Source: G963676795 sp963677215 (GTDB taxonomy: Bacteria; Desulfobacterota; Desulfuromonadia; Desulfuromonadales; Geopsychrobacteraceae). From it: 64,000 bases of DNA. A program made the translations under genes and the position numbers. The stretch spans positions 3,906,001-3,970,000 of the forward strand of contig OY781919.1 of NCBI GenBank assembly GCA_963677215.1. The letters are read 5' to 3'. This document shows, piece after piece, positions 45,195 through 53,235 of the stretch (the first letter of the stretch is position 1; every line of letters starts with the position of its first letter). Below the pieces are notes generated by a model. It saw nothing but the letters and a program-made list of their open reading frames with translations, did no database searches and was not told the origin of the DNA.

Positions 45195-46175
45195 ATGCAA
45201 TCAAATCAGAAACTCATCAGAAAAATATTAGTAGACAGCCCCATTTTACTGGCACCGATGGCAGGAATCTCCAACCTCCCCTTTCGCCGCATCATGAAGG
45301 GGTTCGGAGCAGCACTGGTCTTTTCCGAAATGATCAGCGCCAATGGGCTGATCAGAGCCGGGCATAAGACCAGGGAGCTGATGGATTCTCATCCAGAAGA
45401 GTCACCGCTTGGGGTCCAGCTCTTCGGTGACGACCCGAAGGTTCTGGCTGAAGCAGTTGACATCATCAAGGAGGATTCTTTCCTGATCGATATCAATATG
45501 GGCTGCCCGGTCAAGAAGGTTATCGGCAGTGGCGCGGGAAGCGCCCTGCTCAAAGATCCGCAGCGGATTCAGCGCATTATCGCTGAAATCCGCAAGAGCT
45601 ACCAGGGCCTCCTGACCATAAAAATCCGATCAGGCTGGGAAAATGTCTCTCTCAACTATCTCGAGATCGGTAAAATTGCCGAAAATGAAGGGGTCGATGC
45701 CATCACTCTCCACCCACGCACCCGGGTGCAGGGATTTTCCGGGACATCCGACTGGACACATATCGCGGCACTGAAGAAGCACCTCAGTATACCAGTGTTT
45801 GGAAGTGGTGACATCTTCACGCCGCAGGACGGTGTCAGGATGCTTGAAACCACCGGCTGCGATGCGATCATGATCGGCCGTGGCGGCTACGGCAACCCCT
45901 GGCTGCTGAAACAGATCCTCGAACTGCTCCATGGTCAGCCCCTGAGCAGTCCGACGCCTTCTGAAAAACTGAAGGTCGCCATGTTGCACCTGGAGCTGTT
46001 CCTGGAACAGTTTGGTGAACGCAAAACCGTACTGGAGATGCGCAAACACCTGTGCTGGTACGCACGGGGGCTGGCCGGTGCCAGCCAGTATCGCGTTCAA
46101 CTCCAGAAAACCGAGCGTCTCGATCAGGTGATCGAGCTGTCACATGACTTCTTTTCGAATGTAGAGAATCAATGA
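45195..46175 (+). CDS. dusB: tRNA-dihydrouridine synthase, DusB type
   Basis: The 326-residue flavin enzyme reduces uridine in tRNA. It has the N-terminal APMAGISNLPFRRIMKGFGA, VQLFGDDPKVLAEA, the catalytic Cys in DINMGCPVKKVIGSGAGSALL, KIRSGWEN and HPRTRVQGFSG. It is first in a dusB-ntrB-ntrC operon, the same order as nifR3-ntrB-ntrC in many alphaproteobacteria. The stop overlaps the ntrB start by 4 bases. The ribosome site is weak. Confidence 0.95.
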   Translation: MQSNQKLIRKILVDSPILLAPMAGISNLPFRRIMKGFGAALVFSEMISANGLIRAGHKTRELMDSHPEESPLGVQLFGDDPKVLAEAVDIIKEDSFLIDINMGCPVKKVIGSGAGSALLKDPQRIQRIIAEIRKSYQGLLTIKIRSGWENVSLNYLEIGKIAENEGVDAITLHPRTRVQGFSGTSDWTHIAALKKHLSIPVFGSGDIFTPQDGVRMLETTGCDAIMIGRGGYGNPWLLKQILELLHGQPLSSPTPSEKLKVAMLHLELFLEQFGERKTVLEMRKHLCWYARGLAGASQYRVQLQKTERLDQVIELSHDFFSNVENQ

Positions 46176-47293
46176 CACAAGAACAGTTAACCCCACTGGA
46201 ATATGAAATGATCCTGGAGAACATCGATGATGCGGTTATCGCTGTCGATCAGAGCGGGATCATTACCCTTTTTAACCCTGCTGCGCAGAACTTCACCGGC
46301 CTCTCGGAAAAACAGACCGTCGGCAAGACCTTCAGCGAATGCTTTGACTGGCAGGAAGCCCTCTGCTACCTGCTTAACACCTCGCTGACGACCGGACGTT
46401 CAATCTCGGACCATGAAACCGTCACCCTGTCGCAATCGGACAAGCGTCGGGAACGACCGGTCAGTGTTACCGTTTCACCGATCTTTTCTTGCTCCGGCAG
46501 TCAGTTGGGGGCGGTCATTATTCTTCACGACATGACCCAGGTCAGATCGCTGGAAGATGCGGTGCGCCATGCAGACCGCCTGACCATGGTCGGAACCATG
46601 GCCTCCGGTCTGGCTCATGAGATCAAGAACCCTCTCGGCGGCATCAAGGGCTCAGCTCAGCTGCTGCAGATGGAACTGGGGGAAAACAATGAGATCCAGG
46701 AATATGTCAGCCTGATCATCAAAGAGACCGAACGGGTCAACCGGATCATCGAGGAGCTGCTGGATCTGGCCCGCCCGCGCAAGGCATGTATCTCACCGGT
46801 CAATATCAGCAAACTGCTCGATCAGCAAGTCAAGCTTCAGACCAGCGCCTCACATCAGAAAGGGATTGTCTTCAAATGGCAACTTGACCCGAGCATCCCC
46901 GAAATACCGGGCGATGAGGATCTGTTGACCAGACTCTTTCTCAACCTGATCAAAAATGCCTGTGAAGCAAACCCGGAAAATAGTGAAATAGTTATTGCCA
47001 GCAGAATCGATGCAGAATACCATCTAAGCTTACCGGGAGCCCGTCCGACTCCGATGGTACAAATACGTATCAGCGATCAGGGTCCGGGCATTTCTCCTGA
47101 GCAACGCGAACAGATACTGACACCGTTCTACACGACAAAGTCGGGAGGGAGCGGTCTTGGTCTGGCAATCTGCCAGAAAATCGTAAACGACCATGGCGGT
47201 CTGATGCATTTCAACGAACGACCGGAGGGGGGAACGACGGTTCAGGTCTCGCTGCCCCTTTTCGCAAGTCGTAGAGCTCCACAACAAAACTAG
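46172..47293 (+). CDS. ntrB: PAS histidine kinase NtrB (nitrogen regulation)
   Basis: The 373-residue cytoplasmic kinase has a PAS domain (residues 10-120, ILENIDDAVIAVDQSGIITLFN), the H-box GTMASGLAHEIKNPLGGIKGS near residue 150, N-box FLNLIKNACEA, and ISDQGPGISPEQREQILTPFYTTK and GSGLGLAICQKI. The LAHEIKNPLGGI block is typical of NtrB/GlnL, and the gene order dusB-ntrB-ntrC supports the call. It should phosphorylate the NtrC protein encoded 18 bases downstream. Confidence 0.9.
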   Translation: MTQEQLTPLEYEMILENIDDAVIAVDQSGIITLFNPAAQNFTGLSEKQTVGKTFSECFDWQEALCYLLNTSLTTGRSISDHETVTLSQSDKRRERPVSVTVSPIFSCSGSQLGAVIILHDMTQVRSLEDAVRHADRLTMVGTMASGLAHEIKNPLGGIKGSAQLLQMELGENNEIQEYVSLIIKETERVNRIIEELLDLARPRKACISPVNISKLLDQQVKLQTSASHQKGIVFKWQLDPSIPEIPGDEDLLTRLFLNLIKNACEANPENSEIVIASRIDAEYHLSLPGARPTPMVQIRISDQGPGISPEQREQILTPFYTTKSGGSGLGLAICQKIVNDHGGLMHFNERPEGGTTVQVSLPLFASRRAPQQN

Positions 47294-47311
47294 TAAAGGA
47301 CAAAAAAGCTC

Positions 47312-48754
47312 ATGGCGATCAAACGGATTCTTGTTGCAGACGATGAAGAAAGTATCCGCTGGGTTCTTTCCAAGGCCCTGAAAAAACAGGGTTTTAGCGT
47401 CGACCTTGCCGAAGATGGCAACGAAGCGAAAAAGCTGGCAAGACAAAATCAGTATGACCTTGCGGTACTTGATATCAAAATGCCGGGCATCCAGGGGCTC
47501 GACCTGCTCAAGCAGTTTCGCGTTGAGCACCCCGATACCCTGGTCATCATCATGACCGCCGAAGCGACCATGGAACATGCAGTCACGGCCATGAAGAACG
47601 GAGCCTACGACTATCTGACCAAACCCTTCGACCTGGCGGCGCTGGATGCTATCATCCTCAAGGCGACCAAAGCCGCCGAGGTCACCGAGCAGATCGATCA
47701 ACTCAAGGAAGAACTCCAGGGGCAATACAACTTCGGCAGAACCATCATCGGCAACAGCCAGGCGATGCAGGAGGTCTACAAGACCCTCGGCCGGGTTGCG
47801 GAATCGGATGTCACAGTTCTGGTCACCGGCGAAAGTGGAACAGGCAAGGAACTGATTGCCAGAGCGATCCATGTCAACAGCCGCCGCCTGGGTAAACCGT
47901 TCCTCGCCCTAAACTGTGCGGCCATCCCTAGCGAGCTGTTGGAAAATGAGCTTTTCGGTCATGAGCGCGGGGCCTTTACCGGTGCCACCGACCGCAAAGC
48001 CGGCAAGTTTGAGCAAGCCGACGGCGGCACCCTGTTTCTCGACGAAATCGGCGACATGCCGTTGGAACTACAGGCCAAGCTACTGCGCGTCCTACAGGAA
48101 AAAGAGATTACCCGGACCGGCGGCAGCCAGACGATCAACGTCGACGTAAGGATCGTTGCAGCGACCAATCAGAACCTGGCGGAACAGGTCAAGGCCAAGG
48201 AATTCCGAGAGGATCTCTACTACCGCCTCAACGTCGTCCCGATTTCATTACCGGCTCTGCGCGACCGCCGCGAGGACATTCCGATGCTTGTCGAATTCTT
48301 TCTGAAACGCGCCAAACAGGACCTCGGCATCGACATCATGGAATGCAGTCCGGAAGCACTGCAGCTGCTCAAGTCCCACGACTGGCCTGGTAATGTTCGA
48401 GAACTGGAAAACGTCATCAAGCGCGCAGCGCTGCTGTCACCGAACCATGTGCTGACCCCACCCGACTTTCCGGGCCTGCTCGACAGCGGCCGGGTCAGAA
48501 GCCAGGATGAATCGCTCGAAGCCCTGGTCGCCAGAAAGCTCGAGAACTCGCTGGCTCAGATGAACCTGCAGGAGATGAACAATCTCTATGAAATGGTTCT
48601 TCACCAGGTCGAGCGTCCATTGATCAACATTGTCCTCAACAAAACCAGGGGCAACCAGGTTCAGACGGCCGACATTCTCGGAATCAACCGCAACACCCTG
48701 CGCAAGAAGATCAAAACCCTGGAGATTGACGTCAAGCGTGGTCAGGATTCCTGA
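47312..48754 (+). CDS. ntrC: Sigma-54 response regulator NtrC
   Basis: The 480-residue protein has a receiver domain (phospho-Asp in LAVLDIKMPG, residue about 53), a sigma-54 AAA+ domain (about 145-385, GESGTGKEL, GAFTGATD, LFLDEIGDMPL) and a Fis-type DNA-binding end (NQVQTADILGINRNTLRKKI). It activates sigma-54 promoters for nitrogen assimilation when phosphorylated by NtrB. The length fits NtrC (about 470). The operon ends at a terminator. Confidence 0.93.
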   Translation: MAIKRILVADDEESIRWVLSKALKKQGFSVDLAEDGNEAKKLARQNQYDLAVLDIKMPGIQGLDLLKQFRVEHPDTLVIIMTAEATMEHAVTAMKNGAYDYLTKPFDLAALDAIILKATKAAEVTEQIDQLKEELQGQYNFGRTIIGNSQAMQEVYKTLGRVAESDVTVLVTGESGTGKELIARAIHVNSRRLGKPFLALNCAAIPSELLENELFGHERGAFTGATDRKAGKFEQADGGTLFLDEIGDMPLELQAKLLRVLQEKEITRTGGSQTINVDVRIVAATNQNLAEQVKAKEFREDLYYRLNVVPISLPALRDRREDIPMLVEFFLKRAKQDLGIDIMECSPEALQLLKSHDWPGNVRELENVIKRAALLSPNHVLTPPDFPGLLDSGRVRSQDESLEALVARKLENSLAQMNLQEMNNLYEMVLHQVERPLINIVLNKTRGNQVQTADILGINRNTLRKKIKTLEIDVKRGQDS

Positions 48755-48774
48755 CACCCCGCTGTAAAACCAGA

Positions 48775-48809
48775 AAAAGCCCGGTGCCGCCATTCGGCAC
48801 CGGGCTTTT
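48775..48809 (+). terminator. Terminator of dusB-ntrBC, probably bidirectional
   Basis: AAAAGCCCGGTGCCG pairs perfectly with CGGCACCGGGCTTTT around 5 bases. It also sits just past the convergent cheW stop. Confidence 0.93.
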
Positions 48810-48832
48810 CTCTAACGCGTAACTACTCTTGA

Positions 48833-49327
48833 CTAACAGGCCTCGGCCAGAGCGTACTCTTCGCTATCCACCAAGGCCCGTACGTTGAGCAGGATCTTGA
48901 CGTCCTTGTCGAACTTGGCCAGCCCTTCGATATAATCGCCCTGACTGGTGCTTGCGCTGTCGCTGATCTGCTCTGCTGCAATGTCGACAACCTCTTTGAC
49001 TCGGTCAACCATCAGCCCCATTGTTGTTTCATCGACCTGGGTGACAATGACACAGGTTCGCTCATCACACTCCCGCTCAGGCATACCGAAACGGATTCGG
49101 GCATCCATCAAGGGAATGATCTTACCGCGCAGGTTCAGCACCCCCTTGATCTCCCGAGGCATGCCGGGCACCTGGGTGATTTTCTGCATGCCGATGATCT
49201 CGGTCACATGATCGACCACGATGCCATAATCCTCATCCTGAAGCCTGAAGGTCAGGTAGAGCCGGCTCCCCGACTTCACTTCGGCATCTATTTCTTCGTA
49301 ACGTACTTGCTGTCTGTCGACGCTCAT
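48833..49327 (-). CDS. cheW: Chemotaxis coupling protein CheW
   Basis: The 164-residue protein has the CheW fold with LYLTFRLQDEDYGIVVDHVTEIIG, VLNLRGKIIPLMDARIRFG and VDRVKEVVDI. It links chemoreceptors to the CheA kinase. It is the last gene of a three-gene unit after the MCP. The ATG at 49327 has AAGGGG 6 bases upstream. No cheA lies in the window, so it must use a kinase encoded elsewhere. Confidence 0.95.
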   Translation of the reverse strand: MSVDRQQVRYEEIDAEVKSGSRLYLTFRLQDEDYGIVVDHVTEIIGMQKITQVPGMPREIKGVLNLRGKIIPLMDARIRFGMPERECDERTCVIVTQVDETTMGLMVDRVKEVVDIAAEQISDSASTSQGDYIEGLAKFDKDVKILLNVRALVDSEEYALAEAC

Positions 49328-49342
49328 CACCTACCCCTTTGC

Positions 49343-51160
49343 TTAATACTTGCCGAACTCGCTGGCATCCAGAGCTATCTGTACAGTCCCCGAGGAGACA
49401 CCGTACCCCTTTTTCTCAACCGGCTTGCCCCCATAAGTCTTGGCAACCGAAGGGGTATGGGGCTTCAATGTACCAACCGTACTTGCCCCACTCTTGAGGA
49501 TGAAACGTTGCAGCATCTGGCGCAGGTGCTCGGCCTGACCGGACAGCTCTTCAGAAGCCGCGGCACTTTCTTCGGCACTGGCGGTATTCTGCTGAGTCAC
49601 CTGATCAATCTGAGTGACACCTTCGGTAATCTGATTGACACCTTCGGCCTGTTCACGGCTGGCTGCTGCGATCTCGGTGACCAGATCGTTGACCTTGCCG
49701 ATCCCCTCAACAACACCGCGCAGGGCCTCAGAGGTCTGGTTGGCGATGGTACTGCCGTTGGCGGCTTTTTCGACCGAGCCTTCGATCAGTTCAGCCGTTT
49801 CCTCAGCAGCCTTGGCACTGCGAGCTGCAAGGTTGCGAACCTCTTCAGCGACCACGGCAAACCCCTTGCCATGCTGCCCGGCACGGGCCGCTTCCACGGC
49901 CGCATTAAGAGCCAGCAGGTTGGTCTGGAAGGCGATCTCGTCGATTCGCTTGATGATCTTGGAGATATTCTGACTTGCTTCGTTGATATCCTCCATCGCC
50001 AGAATCATTTCAGACATCCTCTGATTGCCGGCTTCCGCCGCATCACGTGCTTCGCTCGACAGTGCGTTGGCCTGCTGGGCATTATCAGCGTTAACTGTGG
50101 TCTGAGCGCTCAGTTCATTCAGTGACGCCGAAATTTCCTCAAGGGAACTGGCCGATTCTGTCGCGCCCTGAGACAGGGCCTGGCTGCTGTCAGCAACCTG
50201 TCCGGAACCCGATGCGATCTGCTCACCGGCAACCTGAATCTGTGACATGATCTCGTTGGTATCTTCGCCAAGTTTTTTCAAGGTTCCGCGGATAACATCA
50301 TTTCCATCACGCGGCTCGACATCGAAAGTCAGGTCACCATCGGCGAGCATCTGCAGGGAACGAATCACCTCATGCTGCAAGCTGTCGGCGAAGCGGTCCA
50401 TGGTCTGCGCCATCATCCCGACCTCATCTTTGTGAGTCATCCCGAGACGCATCGACAGGTGGCCCATCTCCAGTTCCTGGATCATCTCTACGGCTTTACG
50501 CATCGGACGGGCAAGGCTTCTGGCCAGCAAAAAGATCAGAATAAAGCTGACGATAATCACGATCAGGGAAACGATGGCGACAATCGTCAGAGTCTCCATC
50601 AACTGGGCGGCGATGTCGTCCACGTAGAGCCCGGCACCGACAACCCAGCCCCACTGAGGAATCAACTTGACATAAGAGATCTTACCGACAGGCTTGGAAG
50701 CCCCCGGCTTATCCCACTGATAGTCGACAAAACCGGCACTGGAAGCACGCGCGACCTTTGCCATTTCAACAAAAAGCGCCTTGCCGTTAGGGTCCGTCAT
50801 TGAGGCCACGCTCTTGCCTTCAAGCTCCGGTTTCAGTGGATGCATGACCATCTTCGGCTCAAGGTCATTGATCCAGAAATAGTTATCTCCTTCGAAACGC
50901 ACATTGCGCAGCGCCTCACGGGCCGCGTGCTGAGCCTCTGCGATTGTCATCGTACCGCTCTCAGCCTGCTTGACATAATAGTCGACTACGCCCCAGGTTG
51001 ATTCTACGGCGCGCTGAACCGTTTCGTTCTTGCCGTCTTTCATCTTGGAATCCAGCTCTAAACTGGTGAACCCAATGGTTGCCAGAAACGCCAGGACAAT
51101 AATTCCACAGAGCAGGTAGATCTTCGTTCCGATTTTCAGGTTATTAACACTTTTCAGCAT
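49343..51160 (-). CDS. Methyl-accepting chemotaxis protein with single Cache domain
   Basis: The 605-residue receptor has a first transmembrane helix (about residues 10-32) and a periplasmic sCache-type domain (about 35-190, NYFWINDLEPKMVMHPLKPELEGKSV and WGWVVGAGLYVDDI). A second helix (about 195-220), a HAMP domain and a long signalling domain follow, with the hairpin tip EIAFQTNLLALNAAVEAARAG. sCache_2 domains bind small organic acids in characterised receptors; the ligand here is unknown. No C-terminal NWETF-type tether for CheR is present. AAGGAG lies 6 bases before the ATG. Confidence 0.95.
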   Translation of the reverse strand: MLKSVNNLKIGTKIYLLCGIIVLAFLATIGFTSLELDSKMKDGKNETVQRAVESTWGVVDYYVKQAESGTMTIAEAQHAAREALRNVRFEGDNYFWINDLEPKMVMHPLKPELEGKSVASMTDPNGKALFVEMAKVARASSAGFVDYQWDKPGASKPVGKISYVKLIPQWGWVVGAGLYVDDIAAQLMETLTIVAIVSLIVIIVSFILIFLLARSLARPMRKAVEMIQELEMGHLSMRLGMTHKDEVGMMAQTMDRFADSLQHEVIRSLQMLADGDLTFDVEPRDGNDVIRGTLKKLGEDTNEIMSQIQVAGEQIASGSGQVADSSQALSQGATESASSLEEISASLNELSAQTTVNADNAQQANALSSEARDAAEAGNQRMSEMILAMEDINEASQNISKIIKRIDEIAFQTNLLALNAAVEAARAGQHGKGFAVVAEEVRNLAARSAKAAEETAELIEGSVEKAANGSTIANQTSEALRGVVEGIGKVNDLVTEIAAASREQAEGVNQITEGVTQIDQVTQQNTASAEESAAASEELSGQAEHLRQMLQRFILKSGASTVGTLKPHTPSVAKTYGGKPVEKKGYGVSSGTVQIALDASEFGKY

Positions 51161-51170
51161 GACAGTCTCC

Positions 51171-51569
51171 TTATGCCAGGTTCTTGCTTGAATGGGTGTT
51201 TACAGTCTTACTCAGTACCGTCCTCAGTTTGTCTGCCGCACAGATAATGAAATTGGCATCTTCAGCCAACTTATCCTGATAACAGGTTGAAAACCCCAGT
51301 CCCTCATTACGCCTGACGAGTACGACCGGAATTCTCACGTTGACCTCCTTCAAAAAAGCAATAAAAGGATCGGGCAGCGTACCCGCACGTAAAGAATTGA
51401 TGACCAGCAGATCGATGCTTTCGTTCCCCTGCTCAGCGGTGACGATCCGGTTCTGAAATTCTTCGCGATCACTAAAAGCCGTGACATGATATCCGCTCAG
51501 CCTCAGCAAAAAAGCGCTGCGCCGGCAGGTTTCCACATTTTCATCCAAGTAATACAGCGCTATCCCCAT
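51171..51569 (-). CDS. Pseudo-receiver domain protein in chemotaxis operon
   Basis: The 132-residue protein has the size and beta-alpha pattern of a response-regulator receiver: IALYYLDENVETCRRSAF, then GYHVTAFSDREEF, then DLLVINSLRAG and VRIPVVLVRRNEG. The acidic pair at the start (Asp9, Glu10) is present, but the position of the phospho-acceptor Asp reads Asn (LLVINSLRAG), so phosphorylation is unlikely. It probably docks to partners as a fixed-state receiver. It is the first gene after a sigma-54 promoter and lies 10 bases before the MCP gene. Confidence 0.7.
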   Translation of the reverse strand: MGIALYYLDENVETCRRSAFLLRLSGYHVTAFSDREEFQNRIVTAEQGNESIDLLVINSLRAGTLPDPFIAFLKEVNVRIPVVLVRRNEGLGFSTCYQDKLAEDANFIICAADKLRTVLSKTVNTHSSKNLA

Positions 51570-51623
51570 CGCTCAACTCCCTAAACAGACAGAAATCAGT
51601 GTCGTGATTTCATACAAGACATT

Positions 51624-51641
51624 GAGCAACATAAGTGCCAA
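51624..51641 (-). promoter_or_regulatory. Sigma-54 promoter of the pseudo-receiver/MCP/cheW operon
   Basis: On the minus strand TTGGCACTTATGTTGCTC contains TGGCAC, a 5-base spacer and TTGCT, a full match to the -24/-12 consensus, 54 bases before the first start codon. A sigma-54 activator gene ends about 190 bases upstream. Confidence 0.8.
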
Positions 51642-51831
51642 CCAATGACAAGATCCGAACCTGTCGATTTTCTTAGAAATAAAACAGAAACGCAGAAAAG
51701 AAAGGGGTGTAACCAAAGTTACCACCCTCTGAAAGTTAAGACACAATTTATTGATTTAATTGATGTTTTTAGAATGATCAGTAAGGAACAGCTGTAACAA
51801 AATGCACAGGGGTTTGAACGCTATTTGAAGA

Positions 51832-53235
51832 TTATGATTTTTCCTTATTGAGACGTTTATTAAGAGCCGGTCGAGATATTCCGAGCAAACCTGCCGCGAT
51901 CGACTGGTTGCCATCGGCCCGCTTCATCGCTTCATCGATCAGCAACTGGACGGTTTCTTCTATCGTCGGCAGGCGCTCGGGAAAAAGCAGACGAGCAGAG
52001 AACGATTCCATGTGAGGAAGTTCATCCTGATCGCTGATAATACGGCGAAAACTCTCCATCGACAGCACCTTGCCCTGGTGGCGGCTGACCGCATCATAGA
52101 CCATTGCCTCAAGCTCACGGATATTGCCCGGGAAGTGGTAGGTCGACAGCAGGGTCAGTAGTTCTGGAGGTGCGGTGGGAATCGGCTTGCCAAGTTCCTG
52201 CGAGGCTTTAGCCAGCAGATGCGGCAGCAGCAGCTCCAGATCTTCCTTACGCTCACGCAACGGCGGGATATTGACCAGGTGGGTATTCAGCCGGTAATAG
52301 AGATCTTTGCGAAAGCGGCCCTGGTCCTGAAGCCCGCGCAGATCCTGATTGGTCGCCAGAACAATCCGGGTTCTGGTCTTTTTCGCCCGGTCACTCCCCA
52401 GGGGCAGGTACTCTCCTTCCTGCAACAGGCGCAACAGCTTCACCTGCGAGGTCAGGCAAAGATCGCCGATCTCATCGAGAAACAGGGTTCCCCCTTCGGC
52501 CTCTTCGATCATTCCGGAACGGTTATGGTCCGCACCGGTGAAGGCGCCTTTGACATGGCCGAACAGGGTGTCGGAAAAGACGTTATCATCAAGTCCTGCT
52601 ACATTGACGGCAACCCAGGGGCCTTGCGGAGTCGCCAGGGTATGAACGATCTTGGCCACCAGCTCCTTTCCGACACCGCTTTCGCCGACGATCAGCACCG
52701 GTTGATGACTCACGGCCAAGGCCTCAAGATACTGAAAAACCGCTTTCATCTTTACCGATTGAGTCACCAGTTCGGAAAAAGCATCGGTATTCTTCAGTTC
52801 GTCATTGAGCAGGTTATCCTTCAGGGTCCGGTTTTCACACTCTATCTCGACCAGTCTGAGCAGTCTCTTGACACCACTGACCAGACGGTCTTCCTCTACG
52901 GTCTTGACATAATAATCGGCCGCTCCAGCTTTGATACAGCGGACCGAAACCTCGACCTGATTTATACCGGTCAGAATAACCACGGGGACACCGGGATGCT
53001 GCTCGACAATTTGCACCAGAAGATCCTCACCGGACAGGTATGGCATGGTCAGATCGAGCAGAATCAGGCTGATCTTCTGCGTGGCGAGAAGCGGCAGAAC
53101 CTCACGACTGTCCTGACACTGCAGGATGTTATTGATCCCGCCATTGCGCTCCAGAGACAGGGCCAGACTGCGCAGCCAGGGACGCTCATCATCAACCAGC
53201 AGGACCGGATTTATGGGATATAGAGATTTAGGCAT
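51832..53235 (-). CDS. Sigma-54-dependent response regulator
   Basis: The 467-residue protein has a receiver domain (VLLVDDERPW, phospho-Asp in LILLDLTMPYLSG, Lys in YYVKTVEEDR) and an AAA+ domain with GESGVGKEL, GAFTGADH and LFLDEIGDLC. A Fis-type helix-turn-helix lies at the C-terminus (NQSIAAGLLGISRPALNKRL). The GAFTGA loop that contacts sigma-54 is intact. The ATG at 53235 gives a normal receiver N-terminus and overlaps the kinase gene by 8 bases. It is the likely activator of the adjacent sigma-54 chemotaxis promoter. Confidence 0.93.
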   Translation of the reverse strand: MPKSLYPINPVLLVDDERPWLRSLALSLERNGGINNILQCQDSREVLPLLATQKISLILLDLTMPYLSGEDLLVQIVEQHPGVPVVILTGINQVEVSVRCIKAGAADYYVKTVEEDRLVSGVKRLLRLVEIECENRTLKDNLLNDELKNTDAFSELVTQSVKMKAVFQYLEALAVSHQPVLIVGESGVGKELVAKIVHTLATPQGPWVAVNVAGLDDNVFSDTLFGHVKGAFTGADHNRSGMIEEAEGGTLFLDEIGDLCLTSQVKLLRLLQEGEYLPLGSDRAKKTRTRIVLATNQDLRGLQDQGRFRKDLYYRLNTHLVNIPPLRERKEDLELLLPHLLAKASQELGKPIPTAPPELLTLLSTYHFPGNIRELEAMVYDAVSRHQGKVLSMESFRRIISDQDELPHMESFSARLLFPERLPTIEETVQLLIDEAMKRADGNQSIAAGLLGISRPALNKRLNKEKS

